Made by a program: the position numbers and the translations under genes. Shown here piece after piece: positions 41,091 to 48,848 of a stretch of DNA of 64,000 nt. The stretch covers positions 186,001-250,000 of the forward strand of contig NZ_JADEYH010000001.1 in the NCBI RefSeq assembly GCF_017114865.1, written 5' to 3'. Each line of letters starts with the position of its first letter. The first letter of the stretch is position 1. The DNA comes from Streptomyces verrucosisporus. GTDB taxonomy: Bacteria > Actinomycetota > Actinomycetes > Streptomycetales > Streptomycetaceae. The notes beneath the pieces were generated by a model. The model was not told the origin of the DNA, made no database searches, and saw nothing but the letters and a program-made list of their open reading frames with translations.

Positions 41091-42404
41091 GTGAAGGGAC
41101 TGCTGCTGCGGCTGTCCGCGCTGGACGCGGACGCCGCCACCGCCGTACGCGTGATCGCCCACTTCGAGGCGCTGCTCGGCGGTGCGCTGGACCCGGTGGC
41201 CCTGACGCGGTCCACGGCGGGGCTGGCCGGGTGCGCCGCGGGGCTGGAGCTGCCCGACGGCCGCACGGTGCGGTTCGCCCCGGACGGCGCCGCCCTGACG
41301 GGTGCGCCCGGACGCGTCTCCGGCCGGGTGGACCTGGAGCCGGCCGGCCGCGTGTGGCTGGAACGTCCCGGCGTGCCGGGGCCGTTCGACGAGCTGGTGC
41401 TGGAGTGGATGGCCATCGCCGCCCGCGTGCTGGCCGGCCGCCCCCGCCCGGCCCGCACCCCCCGGGCCGCCGACCCGGCGCTGGTCGAGCTGGTGCTGTC
41501 CGGCCGGGAGGCCGTCGAGGACCGCGCCCGCGCCCTGCGGCTGCTGGGCCTGGAGCCGGGGACGCCGCTGCGGGTGATCGCGGTGGCGGTGGACAAGGGA
41601 GCGGATACGGGAGCGGGCGCGGGTACGGACGCCGGGGTCGAGGCCGTCGCGCTGCTGGGGCGCGGCGCGCTGCGGGGCACCGTACGGGTGGCGCGGGTCG
41701 GCTCGCTGGGAGCGGTGCTGGTGCAGCGCCGGGGCGGTGCGGCCGGCGGGGACGACGCCTGCGGCGGGGAGGGAGCCTGCGGCGGGGAGGGAGCCTGCGG
41801 CGGGCGAGGGGCACCCGGATCCGCCCCGGACGGCACCGGCACCGGCACCGCCTCACCGGCCGCCGAGCTGCGGGCGGCGATGCGCGAACGCACCCGCGAC
41901 CGGAGCACGGCGCGCGGGCCGGCCCCGGGCACGCGCGTCGGGGTCGGATCCGGCGCCGACCCGCTGGACGCCCACACCTCCTGGGCACAGGCCCGCTCGG
42001 CCCTGCGGTTCGCGGTGGCGGGCGCCCCGCAGGAGGCGGTGGCCGACCACGACGAGCTCGGTCCCCTCGCACTGCTGGCCGACATCCCGGTGGAACGGCT
42101 GCGCGCCCAGGCGGACGTACGGCGGCTGGGGCGGCTGGGGGATCCGGTGCACGGCGAGCGCGGCGGCTCCGCCACCGGGCAGGCCCGGCCGGGCGGTGAA
42201 CTGCTGGCGGCCCTGGCCGCGTTCTGCCGCACCGGCTCGCTGCGGCAGGCCGCCGCCGAACTGCACCTGCACCACAGCTCGGTGGCCGCGCGCCTGGCAC
42301 ATGTGGAGAGGGAGACGGGCTGGCGGCTGCGCGATCCGCAGGACCGCTTCCGCGCCCAGCTCGCGCTGTACGCCCTGCGGCTGGCCGGTAACGGGGACGG
42401 CTGA
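41091..42404 (+). CDS. PucR-like helix-turn-helix regulator
   Basis: This 437-residue protein has a C-terminal PucR/CdaR-type HTH: LLAALAAFCRTGSLRQAAAELHLHHSSVAARLAHVERE (in pieces). The N-terminal part is a sensory-like domain of unknown ligand. A low-complexity insertion (residues about 222-250) contains three near-identical ACGGEG-type units and is probably disordered. GTG at 41091 has no ribosome binding site and sits 27 bp from the divergent esterase start, so it may be leaderless or start further downstream. It probably controls the esterase or itself. Confidence 0.75.
   Translation: MKGLLLRLSALDADAATAVRVIAHFEALLGGALDPVALTRSTAGLAGCAAGLELPDGRTVRFAPDGAALTGAPGRVSGRVDLEPAGRVWLERPGVPGPFDELVLEWMAIAARVLAGRPRPARTPRAADPALVELVLSGREAVEDRARALRLLGLEPGTPLRVIAVAVDKGADTGAGAGTDAGVEAVALLGRGALRGTVRVARVGSLGAVLVQRRGGAAGGDDACGGEGACGGEGACGGRGAPGSAPDGTGTGTASPAAELRAAMRERTRDRSTARGPAPGTRVGVGSGADPLDAHTSWAQARSALRFAVAGAPQEAVADHDELGPLALLADIPVERLRAQADVRRLGRLGDPVHGERGGSATGQARPGGELLAALAAFCRTGSLRQAAAELHLHHSSVAARLAHVERETGWRLRDPQDRFRAQLALYALRLAGNGDG
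41757..41804 (+). repeat. Tandem 18-bp in-frame repeat within the HTH gene
   Basis: GCCTGCGGCGGGGAGGGA is present twice (41757-41774, 41775-41792) followed by a partial third copy to 41804. It encodes ACGGEG units in a linker region, and copy number may vary without shifting the frame. Confidence 0.8.
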
Positions 42405-42408
42405 GCGC

Positions 42409-43470
42409 TCACCCCCTCACCGGCCCGGCCGGCTCCACCGGCCCGGAGCCGCCCAGCGCCCCGCGCAGCACCTCGACGGCCTCGGCCGTCGCCCGGCGGA
42501 TGACGGCGGCGTGCTCCACCGCCCACGCGCCGTGGAAGGTGCCGGGGATCAGGTGCAGTTCGGCGGGCACCCCGGCGGCCAGCAGGGCGCGGGCGTAGTC
42601 GATGCCCTCGTCCCGCAGCGGGTCGAACTCCATCACCGACACGTACGCGGGCGGCAGGCCCGCCAGCTCGATCACCCCGGCGCGGGCGGGGGCGGCGTAC
42701 GGGGGGACACCGGCGGTGCCCCGCACCCCGTGCCCCAGGTACGCGTCCCAGCCGATCGCGGCGTTGCGCCGGTTCCACACGGGCGTGTCGGTGAACCGCC
42801 GCGCGCTGGGGGTGGAGAGCCGGTCGTCGAGCGCGGGGGAGCACAGGTGCTGGAAGCAGGCGGCCGGACCGCCCCGGTCGCGGGCGAGCAGGGCCAGCCC
42901 GGCGGCGAGCCCCGCCCCTGCGCTGTCGCCCCACAGGGCGATCCGCTCGGGTGCGACCCCCAGCTCCCCGGCCCGCTCCACCAGCCCGCACAGCCCTGCG
43001 TAGCAGTCCTCCAGGGGCGCGGGGAAGGGGTGCTCGGGCGCCAGCCGGTAGTCGACCGAGGCCACCAGGGCGCCGAGCCGCCGGCACAGCAGCAGGTTCC
43101 AGTCGTGGTCGACCTCCGGCGAGCCCAGCATGAAGCCGCCGCCGTGGACGGCGTACACCGCGGGCAGCGGGCCGCGGGCGCCGTGCGGCCGGTACAGCAG
43201 CAGCCGCACCTTCGGCGCGCCGGCCGGTCCGGGGACGTGTGTCTCCCCGACGTCCACGCCGGAGGTGTCGGCCGCCGCCACCGCCGCGGCCACCTGCGCG
43301 GCCTGCGAGGCCCGGGCCGCGTCGAGGTCGAGCAGCTCCACCTCGGGGATCAGCGGGAGTGCCGCGGCCAGTTCGGGGTCGAACCGGTGGCGCGGGCTCA
43401 TCTGCGTCCTCCGATCGTCGGCCCGGGGCACGGTGGGGCGTGCGCCGGTGTCGTGGTGAGACGGTGTCAT
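42409..43470 (-). CDS. Alpha/beta hydrolase of the hormone-sensitive lipase type
   Basis: This 353-residue esterase/lipase has the HGGGF oxyanion motif (YAVHGGGFMLGSPE), ASVDYRLAPEHPFP, the nucleophile GDSAGAG and the C-terminal Asp/His pair (EFDPLRDEG, GTFHGAW). No signal peptide is visible. ATG at 43470 follows GGGAGGAAG; an internal ATG at 43401 (MSPRHRF) also has a strong GGAGG, so the true start is uncertain. It converges with the HTH gene with only 4 bp between the stops. The substrate is a short- to medium-chain ester, not further defined. Confidence 0.85.
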   Translation of the reverse strand: MTPSHHDTGARPTVPRADDRRTQMSPRHRFDPELAAALPLIPEVELLDLDAARASQAAQVAAAVAAADTSGVDVGETHVPGPAGAPKVRLLLYRPHGARGPLPAVYAVHGGGFMLGSPEVDHDWNLLLCRRLGALVASVDYRLAPEHPFPAPLEDCYAGLCGLVERAGELGVAPERIALWGDSAGAGLAAGLALLARDRGGPAACFQHLCSPALDDRLSTPSARRFTDTPVWNRRNAAIGWDAYLGHGVRGTAGVPPYAAPARAGVIELAGLPPAYVSVMEFDPLRDEGIDYARALLAAGVPAELHLIPGTFHGAWAVEHAAVIRRATAEAVEVLRGALGGSGPVEPAGPVRG

Positions 43471-43655
43471 GGGCTTCCTCCCAGGTCATCAGACAGGTGT
43501 CGGGAGTACGGCCGCCCGGGCCCGACACCCGTGCGTTTTTCCCCGCTTCCCTCCCGCGTTCTTTCGGCCACCAGGTGGCGGATCGGCCCGGCGAGGATGC
43601 CGGAACCTGTCCTGACCAGCGGTAACGCCTTCCCGCTACGGGAATTGGGCGGCCC

Positions 43656-43684
43656 TTGACGCCGACGCGGGGTCTCCCTATGGT
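43656..43684 (+). promoter_or_regulatory. Sigma-70 type promoter of deacetylase paralogue 2
   Basis: TTGACG (43656-43661) and TATGGT (43679-43684) spaced by 17 nt, in the 333-bp gap between the divergent hydrolase and deacetylase genes. Transcription should begin near 43691. The inverted repeat CCGGAA-N3-TTCCGG follows at once (43697-43711). Confidence 0.75.
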
Positions 43685-43696
43685 CTCCCCGCTCGA

Positions 43697-43714
43697 CCGG
43701 AAATCTTCCGGAAG
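43697..43714. promoter_or_regulatory. Inverted repeat just downstream of the deacetylase 2 promoter
   Basis: CCGGAA at 43697-43702 and TTCCGG at 43706-43711 form a 6-3-6 inverted repeat; CTTCCGGAAG (43705-43714) is itself palindromic. The location at the predicted transcription start suits a repressor site. TTCCGGAAG is also found upstream of paralogue 1. Confidence 0.45.
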
Positions 43715-43803
43715 TCTCGAATCGCGCGATCGCGCCGCACGGGCCCGCCGCCCGGCCGCCGACGGAGTCCGGGGCCGACGGAAGCGCCAGAAAGGGACCA
43801 GCC

Positions 43804-44562
43804 TTGACCACGACCGCCACACCCTCACCAGGACCGGCCGGCGAAGCGGCGCGCCCCCGGCACGCCCGCCGGCTGCGCCGTCTGGCGATGCCCCTGCTGC
43901 TCTCCTGCGGCATGTGCCTGGGAGTCCTGGCCGCGGCGGGCCCCGCCCAGGCCCACCGGGCGAACGACACCGTCGTCGAGACCACCCGGCACGGCGGCAG
44001 GACCCTCGCCCTCACCTTCGACGACGGCCCCAACCCCGCCGACACCCCGCGCCTGCTGAAGGTGCTGCGCAAGCACCACGTCAAGGCGGTCTTCTGCCTG
44101 TGGGGCGACCACGTCGAGGAGCACCCCGAACTGGTCCGCAAGATCGTCGCCGGCGGCCACACGCTGTGCAACCACACCATGCACCACGACGACATGGCCA
44201 CCTGGTCCCCCGAGGACATCCGGGCGGACCTGGCGCGGACCAATGCCGCGATCCGCCGCGCCGCACCGGGTGCACGGATCCCCTACTTCCGAGCTCCGTA
44301 CGGCAGCTGGGGCCGGACGCCGCAGGTGGCGGCCTCGATGGGGATGCAGCCGCTGGGCTGGCGGCTGGTGATCGGCGACTGGGAGCCGCACGGCGCCGAC
44401 GAGTTCGCCCGCCGCATCACCGAGGGCGTCACGCCCGGAGCCGTGGTGCTGCTGCACGACGGCGGAGGCGACCGCGGCGCGACCGTCGAGGCCGTGGACC
44501 GGGCCATCCCCCGGCTCAGGGCCGAGGGCTGGCGCTTCGACAAGCCCGCCCGCCGCGGCTGA
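43804..44562 (+). CDS. Secreted polysaccharide deacetylase (CE4/NodB), paralogue 2
   Basis: This 252-residue secreted CE4 deacetylase starts at TTG 43804, like its paralogue at 38883. The signal segment is LAMPLLLSCGMCLGVLAAAG. NodB motifs are LTFDDGPNPADTP, NHTMHHDD, RAPYGSWG, VIGDWEP and LLHDGGG. The shared motif QVAASMGMQPLGWR is identical in both copies, pointing to a fairly recent duplication. A consensus promoter lies 120 bp upstream. The SGNH hydrolase gene follows 50 bp later and may be co-transcribed. Confidence 0.9.
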   Translation: MTTTATPSPGPAGEAARPRHARRLRRLAMPLLLSCGMCLGVLAAAGPAQAHRANDTVVETTRHGGRTLALTFDDGPNPADTPRLLKVLRKHHVKAVFCLWGDHVEEHPELVRKIVAGGHTLCNHTMHHDDMATWSPEDIRADLARTNAAIRRAAPGARIPYFRAPYGSWGRTPQVAASMGMQPLGWRLVIGDWEPHGADEFARRITEGVTPGAVVLLHDGGGDRGATVEAVDRAIPRLRAEGWRFDKPARRG

Positions 44563-44612
44563 GACCGCCCGTGACCGGTATGAACAGCATCCGAAGCCAC
44601 CGGGAGACCCGT

Positions 44613-45974
44613 ATGGGACCGAACACGACGCGGTTCGCCTTCCTCCGCGACCGCGCCGGCCGGGCGGGCGGCTACGTCGTCGCCCTGCTCACCGGGGCCC
44701 TGCTCCTGGGCACGGCGCCGGTCACGCCCGCCGCGCCGGGCGCCTCCCCGGCGCCCGGCGAGCATGCCGACCGCGCCTGGGTGGGCACCTGGTCCACCAC
44801 CCCCACGGCCGTCCCCGCCTCGGACACCACCGTGTTCGAGGACCAGACCATCCGCCAGACCGTCCGCACCAGCATCGGCGGCGACCGGGTGCGCATCCGG
44901 CTGTCGAACGAGTTCGGCGACCGGCCCCTGGTCATCGGCGAGGTCCGCGTCGCCCACCGTGACGAGGACGGCGGCCCCACCGCCGTCGACAAGCGCACCG
45001 ACCGCGGACTCACCTTCGGCGGGCGCTCCTCGGCGACCGTCCCCGCGGGCGCGCCCCTGCTCAGCGACCCGGTCTCCCTACGGGTGCCGGCGGGCTCCGA
45101 CCTGGTGGTGAGCATCCACCTGCCCGAGCGTACCCCGGGCTCGACGGTCCACGCCTTCGCCTTCCAGCACAACCACGTCGCCTCCGGCAACGTCACCGGG
45201 CAGGCGGAGATCACACCGACCGCCACCATCGACCGCTGGTACTTCCTGACCGGCGTGAGCGTGAGCGCCGACCGCCCCCGAAGGGCGGGCAGGGCCTCGG
45301 CCGTCGTCGCACTCGGTGACTCCATCACCGACGGTTCCGACACCGGGGCGAACGCCAACCACCGCTGGCCCGACTTCCTCGCCCGGCGCCTGGCGAAGGC
45401 CCGCGGACCGCACCCGCGGGGCGTGCTCAACCAGGGCGTCAGCGGCAACCGCCTGCTGCACGACCCCAACCCCCCGGCCGGCTCCGGCGCCGAGGGCTAC
45501 GCGGCCTACTTCGGCCAGAGCGCACTGCGCCGCTTCGACCGCGACGTGGCCGCCCAGCCCGGCGCCGGGCACGTCATCGTCCTGCTGGGCGTCAACGACC
45601 TCGGCCACCCGGCCGCCGGCACCGCCCCGGCCTCGGAGAAGATCACCGCCCAGGACATCATCGACGGTCACCGCCAGCTCATCGCCCGCGCCCACGAACA
45701 GGGGCTGAAGATCCACGGCGGCACCATCCTGCCGTTCAAGGGCGACACCTTCGGCTTCCACAGCGCCGAGACCGAGGCCGCCCGCCAGGCCGTCAACCAC
45801 TGGATCCGCACCGGCGGCGAGTACGACGGGGTGATCGACTTCGACCGGGCCCTGCGCGACCCCGCCGACCCCGAGCGCCTGCTGCCGCGCTACGACAGCG
45901 GCGACCACCTCCACCCCAGCGACGCCGGAGCGGAGGCGATGGCGAACGCCGTCCCCCTCCGCCTGCTGCGCTGA
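44613..45974 (+). CDS. Secreted SGNH/GDSL hydrolase
   Basis: This 453-residue secreted esterase has a signal peptide (GGYVVALLTGALLLGTAPVTPAAP). SGNH blocks are visible: GDSITDGS (Ser), GVSGNRLL (Gly), LLGVNDLGHP (Asn) and DHLHPSDAG (Asp/His). The first 190 residues form a beta-rich domain common in Streptomyces SGNH proteins (WVGTWSTTPTAVP). ATG at 44613 follows GGGAG with 6-8 nt spacing and is preferred to ATG 44580, which lacks a ribosome binding site. A strong hairpin follows at 46009. Confidence 0.9.
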   Translation: MGPNTTRFAFLRDRAGRAGGYVVALLTGALLLGTAPVTPAAPGASPAPGEHADRAWVGTWSTTPTAVPASDTTVFEDQTIRQTVRTSIGGDRVRIRLSNEFGDRPLVIGEVRVAHRDEDGGPTAVDKRTDRGLTFGGRSSATVPAGAPLLSDPVSLRVPAGSDLVVSIHLPERTPGSTVHAFAFQHNHVASGNVTGQAEITPTATIDRWYFLTGVSVSADRPRRAGRASAVVALGDSITDGSDTGANANHRWPDFLARRLAKARGPHPRGVLNQGVSGNRLLHDPNPPAGSGAEGYAAYFGQSALRRFDRDVAAQPGAGHVIVLLGVNDLGHPAAGTAPASEKITAQDIIDGHRQLIARAHEQGLKIHGGTILPFKGDTFGFHSAETEAARQAVNHWIRTGGEYDGVIDFDRALRDPADPERLLPRYDSGDHLHPSDAGAEAMANAVPLRLLR

Positions 45975-46008
45975 CCGCGCCCGGCAGAGTTCCACGGCGT
46001 TCCGCACC

Positions 46009-46048
46009 GCGCGGCGCCCGTGCCCGGAGGGGAGCACGGGCGCCGCGC
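46009..46048. terminator. Perfect 15-bp hairpin between SGNH gene and DUF6011 gene
   Basis: Arms 46009-46023 and 46034-46048 with a 10-nt loop, between convergent stops at 45974 and 46088. Confidence 0.82.
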
Positions 46049-46087
46049 CATGTCCGGAGGGTCCGGGAGTCCGCGCCTCGGCGCGAC

Positions 46088-46309
46088 TCACAGCCCGGGC
46101 AGCGCCTCCTGCTCGACCTCCCAGCGGCCGGGCGCCGGGGCGGTGCGCACCGCCAGCTTCTCCCGGCACTCCACGCCCAGGCCCCACAGCCGCGCCCGCC
46201 GGTCGCGCAGCGGCCGTCCGCACACCCGGCACGTCACACGCGCCCGGCCGCCCTCCCCGGGCGGCTCGGGGCTGCCGGGCAGTGGTACGGGCTCGGGTTC
46301 GGCGCTCAC
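46088..46309 (-). CDS. Small Cys-containing protein, DUF6011-like
   Basis: This 73-residue protein contains CRVCGRPLRDRRARLWGLGV followed by ECREK, a short zinc-binding pattern (Cys-x2-Cys with a later Cys) that I associate with DUF6011. Start GTG at 46309. Function unknown; possibly binds nucleic acid or protein. It ends before the hairpin at 46009-46048 and is not obviously in an operon with the GNAT gene. Confidence 0.7.
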   Translation of the reverse strand: MSAEPEPVPLPGSPEPPGEGGRARVTCRVCGRPLRDRRARLWGLGVECREKLAVRTAPAPGRWEVEQEALPGL

Positions 46310-46418
46310 CCCACCGGTCTACCAGACCCCGCCCCGGCGCACGACGACACCCCCGTCCGGCCCGTGCTCTCGGGGGCCGGAACCGGAAAACACCGGCCAC
46401 CAGGGCGCTCCGTACACC

Positions 46419-46988
46419 TCAGCCGTCGGCTTCCGGCTCGGCCGCGTCGGCATCGCTCCGGGCCCCGGCACGCCATTCCTCCTCAAGGAGGCTGAACACC
46501 AGCGAGTCCCGCCGGCCGTCCCGGTTCCGCGTCGTGTGCCGGTGGTGCCCCTCGCAGGTCATGCCGAGCTTCGTGAGCACCCGGGACGATCCGAGATTCC
46601 GCGGGTCGCAGGTGGCGTGGATCCGGTGAAGCCCCAACCGGTCGAAGCCGAGTGAGAGGAGCGCACACCCGATCTCCGTACCGACGCCCCGCCCCCACAC
46701 CCGTGGATGCACGATGTAGGTGATCTCTCCCTGCCGCCGCGCTCGACCGCGGATGTGGAGTTCGCCCATACCGACGACGGTGTCCCCCAAGCGGGCCACG
46801 TAGGGGAATCTCCGCTGAGGCCACTCCGACCAGGCGTCGACCGCCGTCCTCACGAAAGCGCGCGTCTGCTCCTCGGTGTTCGGTCCCCAGGACTGGAACA
46901 GACACGCCTCGGCGAGGCGGGCCCAGGAGTGGACGGCTCGCCAGTCGCCGAGTGTGATCTTCTCCAGGGTCACCGGGGGCTGGGTCAC
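46419..46988 (-). CDS. GNAT-family N-acetyltransferase (RimJ/RimL type)
   Basis: This 189-residue acetyltransferase has the GNAT acetyl-CoA signature HPRVWGRGVGTEIGCALLSL and the downstream NLGSSRVLTKLGM typical of the RimJ/RimL-like Acetyltransf_3 group. The substrate (protein N-terminus or small amine) is unknown. GTG at 46988 starts the domain; a slightly earlier in-frame start (VSVSFPV) is also possible since neither has a clear ribosome binding site. It lies 53 bp downstream of kdgK on the same strand, so it may be read through from the alginate catabolic genes. Confidence 0.85.
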   Translation of the reverse strand: MTQPPVTLEKITLGDWRAVHSWARLAEACLFQSWGPNTEEQTRAFVRTAVDAWSEWPQRRFPYVARLGDTVVGMGELHIRGRARRQGEITYIVHPRVWGRGVGTEIGCALLSLGFDRLGLHRIHATCDPRNLGSSRVLTKLGMTCEGHHRHTTRNRDGRRDSLVFSLLEEEWRAGARSDADAAEPEADG

Positions 46989-47041
46989 GGGACGGTTCCG
47001 GCAGACGGGAAAGGAGACGGACACGGGTCCGGGAGCACCGG

Positions 47042-48022
47042 TCACCGGAGGACGTCTCCGGCTTTCAGGAAGGTCTCCAGCTCGTCGCGGGTCGGCAGCA
47101 GTTCGCAGTCGCCGGGAACGGACACGGCGTAGGCGCCCATCGCGCAGGCCGTCCGGAGGCGTTGGGCGGGGCCGCCGCCTCCCAGGCGCTCTGCGAGGTA
47201 TCCGGCCACGAACGCGTCGCCGGCTCCGACGGTGTCGACGACGGGGACGGACAGCGCCGGCTCCGTGTGCGTCACGCCGTCGAGCCTGGCGGTGCATCCC
47301 CGGGAGCCGGTCTTGACGACGGCCTCGGCCGGCCCCAGCGCCGCCAGGTCCATGGCCAGTCGCTCGGGGGCGGTGGCGTGGGAGCCGAGGACGAGCTGGG
47401 CTTCCTCGACCCCGGCGAACACGATGTCCGCCTCCGTGACCAGCCCCCGCAACTCGCGTCGGGCGGTGTCCCGGTCCCAGAGCTTGCCGCGGTAGTTCAC
47501 GTCGACACTGACGAGCACGCCGTGCGCCCTGGCCGCGGCGACGGCGTACCGGGTGGCGTGGCGGGCGGAGGCGCTCAGGGCGGGGGTGATGCCGCTCAGG
47601 TGCAGGATCGCGGCCTGCCGGACCGCGTCCACGGGGAGGTCGTCGGAAGTGAGACGGGAGCCGGCCGAACCGGCGCGGTGGTAGTCGACGTGGACCACGC
47701 CGGCGGCCCGTTGGTGGCGGATCATGAGGCCCGTGAAGGACGGGTCCCGGACCGCGACGGCCCGGACGCCCTCGGCGCGCAGGCGGCGTCCGACGAGGTC
47801 TCCGGCCGCGTCGCTTCCCACCCGGCCGATCCAGGTGGCCGGAGCGCCCAGGCGCGCGACGCCGATGGCCACGTTGCTCTCGGCCCCGCCGATGCCGAAG
47901 GTGAAGTCACGTGCGTGCTCCAGGGTGCCGATCGCCGTCGCCACGATCAGTCCCATCGTCTCGCCGAAGGTGAGCAGGCCGCCCGTGGTCCGCGGCGCGG
48001 GTACGGCGTGGGCGTCTGTCAT
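47042..48022 (-). CDS. kdgK: 2-keto-3-deoxygluconate kinase (PfkB family)
   Basis: This 326-residue PfkB sugar kinase is predicted to make KDPG from KDG and ATP. Visible are FGETMGLIV, the GIGGAESNVAIGVARLG substrate-binding region, VDVNYRGKLW and the catalytic motif DTVGAGDAFVAGY. Assignment to KDG kinase rests on its position: its ATG overlaps the stop of the KDPG aldolase (ATGA), and both lie downstream of alginate lyases. It acts after the SDR (55138) and before the aldolase in uronate breakdown. Confidence 0.87.
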   Translation of the reverse strand: MTDAHAVPAPRTTGGLLTFGETMGLIVATAIGTLEHARDFTFGIGGAESNVAIGVARLGAPATWIGRVGSDAAGDLVGRRLRAEGVRAVAVRDPSFTGLMIRHQRAAGVVHVDYHRAGSAGSRLTSDDLPVDAVRQAAILHLSGITPALSASARHATRYAVAAARAHGVLVSVDVNYRGKLWDRDTARRELRGLVTEADIVFAGVEEAQLVLGSHATAPERLAMDLAALGPAEAVVKTGSRGCTARLDGVTHTEPALSVPVVDTVGAGDAFVAGYLAERLGGGGPAQRLRTACAMGAYAVSVPGDCELLPTRDELETFLKAGDVLR

Positions 48023-48696
48023 CGGGCCGCCCTGGCCTCGGAGACGGCCGTGACGGCCCGGCGGGCGCGGTCCGCGAGGCGGTCGTCGGCGCCCTCGGTC
48101 GCCGCCTGGCCGATGAGGGGGGTGCCCAGCCCCACGGCCGCGACCCCGGCCGCCGTCCACGCCGGGATGTCGTCCAGGGAGATGCCCCCGGTGGGGATGA
48201 GGGGGACGCCGGGAAGCGGGCCGCGCAGATCCGAGACGTACCGGGGGGAGACGGCGGAGGCCGGGAAGAGTTTCACGGCGGGCGCTCCGGAACCGGCGGC
48301 GGTGTGGATCTCGGTGGGGGTGAGTGCGCCGGGATAGGCCGCCATGCCCGCGGACCGGGCCGCACGGACGACGCCGGGCGCCGCGACGGGGGAGACGACG
48401 AAGCGTGCGCCGGCGTCGGCGCAGGCTTCCGCCTGGCTGTCGGTCAGGACCGTTCCCGCCCCGATGACCGCCTCCGGTCCGTGGGCGGCCGCGAGTTCGC
48501 GCAGGCACTCCAGGGCGCCGCGGGTGGTGAGGGTTATCTCGATGGCGCGGATGCCGGCGTCGAGCAGTGTCTCGGTGATCGCGGGGAAGTGCTCGGCGGT
48601 GGGCGCGCGCAGGATCGCGATCAGCCCACAGGCGGCTATCTCCGAGGTGGTCGGGCAGTTTGGCCGCGCGGGCGATGGATCGTTGACACCGTTCAC
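48019..48696 (-). CDS. eda: KDPG (2-dehydro-3-deoxy-phosphogluconate) aldolase
   Basis: This 225-residue class I aldolase splits KDPG into pyruvate and glyceraldehyde 3-phosphate. Motifs: GLIAILRAPT, IRAIEITLTT with the catalytic Glu, VIGAGTVL, ARFVVSP, YPGALTPTE, APAVKLFPA with the Schiff-base Lys, and LIPTGGI. GTG at 48696 is used; AGGACGAG lies upstream. It is translationally coupled to kdgK. The two form a catabolic pair separated from the lyase genes by two strong hairpins (48756-48842). Confidence 0.92.
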   Translation of the reverse strand: MNGVNDPSPARPNCPTTSEIAACGLIAILRAPTAEHFPAITETLLDAGIRAIEITLTTRGALECLRELAAAHGPEAVIGAGTVLTDSQAEACADAGARFVVSPVAAPGVVRAARSAGMAAYPGALTPTEIHTAAGSGAPAVKLFPASAVSPRYVSDLRGPLPGVPLIPTGGISLDDIPAWTAAGVAAVGLGTPLIGQAATEGADDRLADRARRAVTAVSEARAAR

Positions 48697-48755
48697 TTGC
48701 GCTTCTCGTCCTGTCTGCTGGGTGTGTTCCGCTTCGAAGGCCGGAGCCCTGGCGG

Positions 48756-48787
48756 GGGCGGGGCCGGGTCCCGGCCCGGCCCCGCCC
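48756..48787 (-). terminator. 13-bp hairpin, second of two after the PL7 lyase gene
   Basis: Arms 48756-48768 and 48775-48787 with a 6-nt loop. It follows the hairpin at 48802-48842 when read on the minus strand and precedes the KDPG aldolase start by about 60 nt. Confidence 0.7.
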
Positions 48788-48801
48788 GCTTGTACCGTGC
48801 T

Positions 48802-48842
48802 GGGTGGTGCCGGGCCCCCTACTCCGAGGCCCGGCACCACCC
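48802..48842 (-). terminator. Perfect 15-bp hairpin directly after the PL7 lyase gene
   Basis: Arms 48802-48816 and 48828-48842 with an 11-nt loop; begins 6 nt after the lyase stop at 48849. Together with the next hairpin it probably ends most transcription of the lyase operon. Confidence 0.82.
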
Positions 48843-48848
48843 CGTCCT

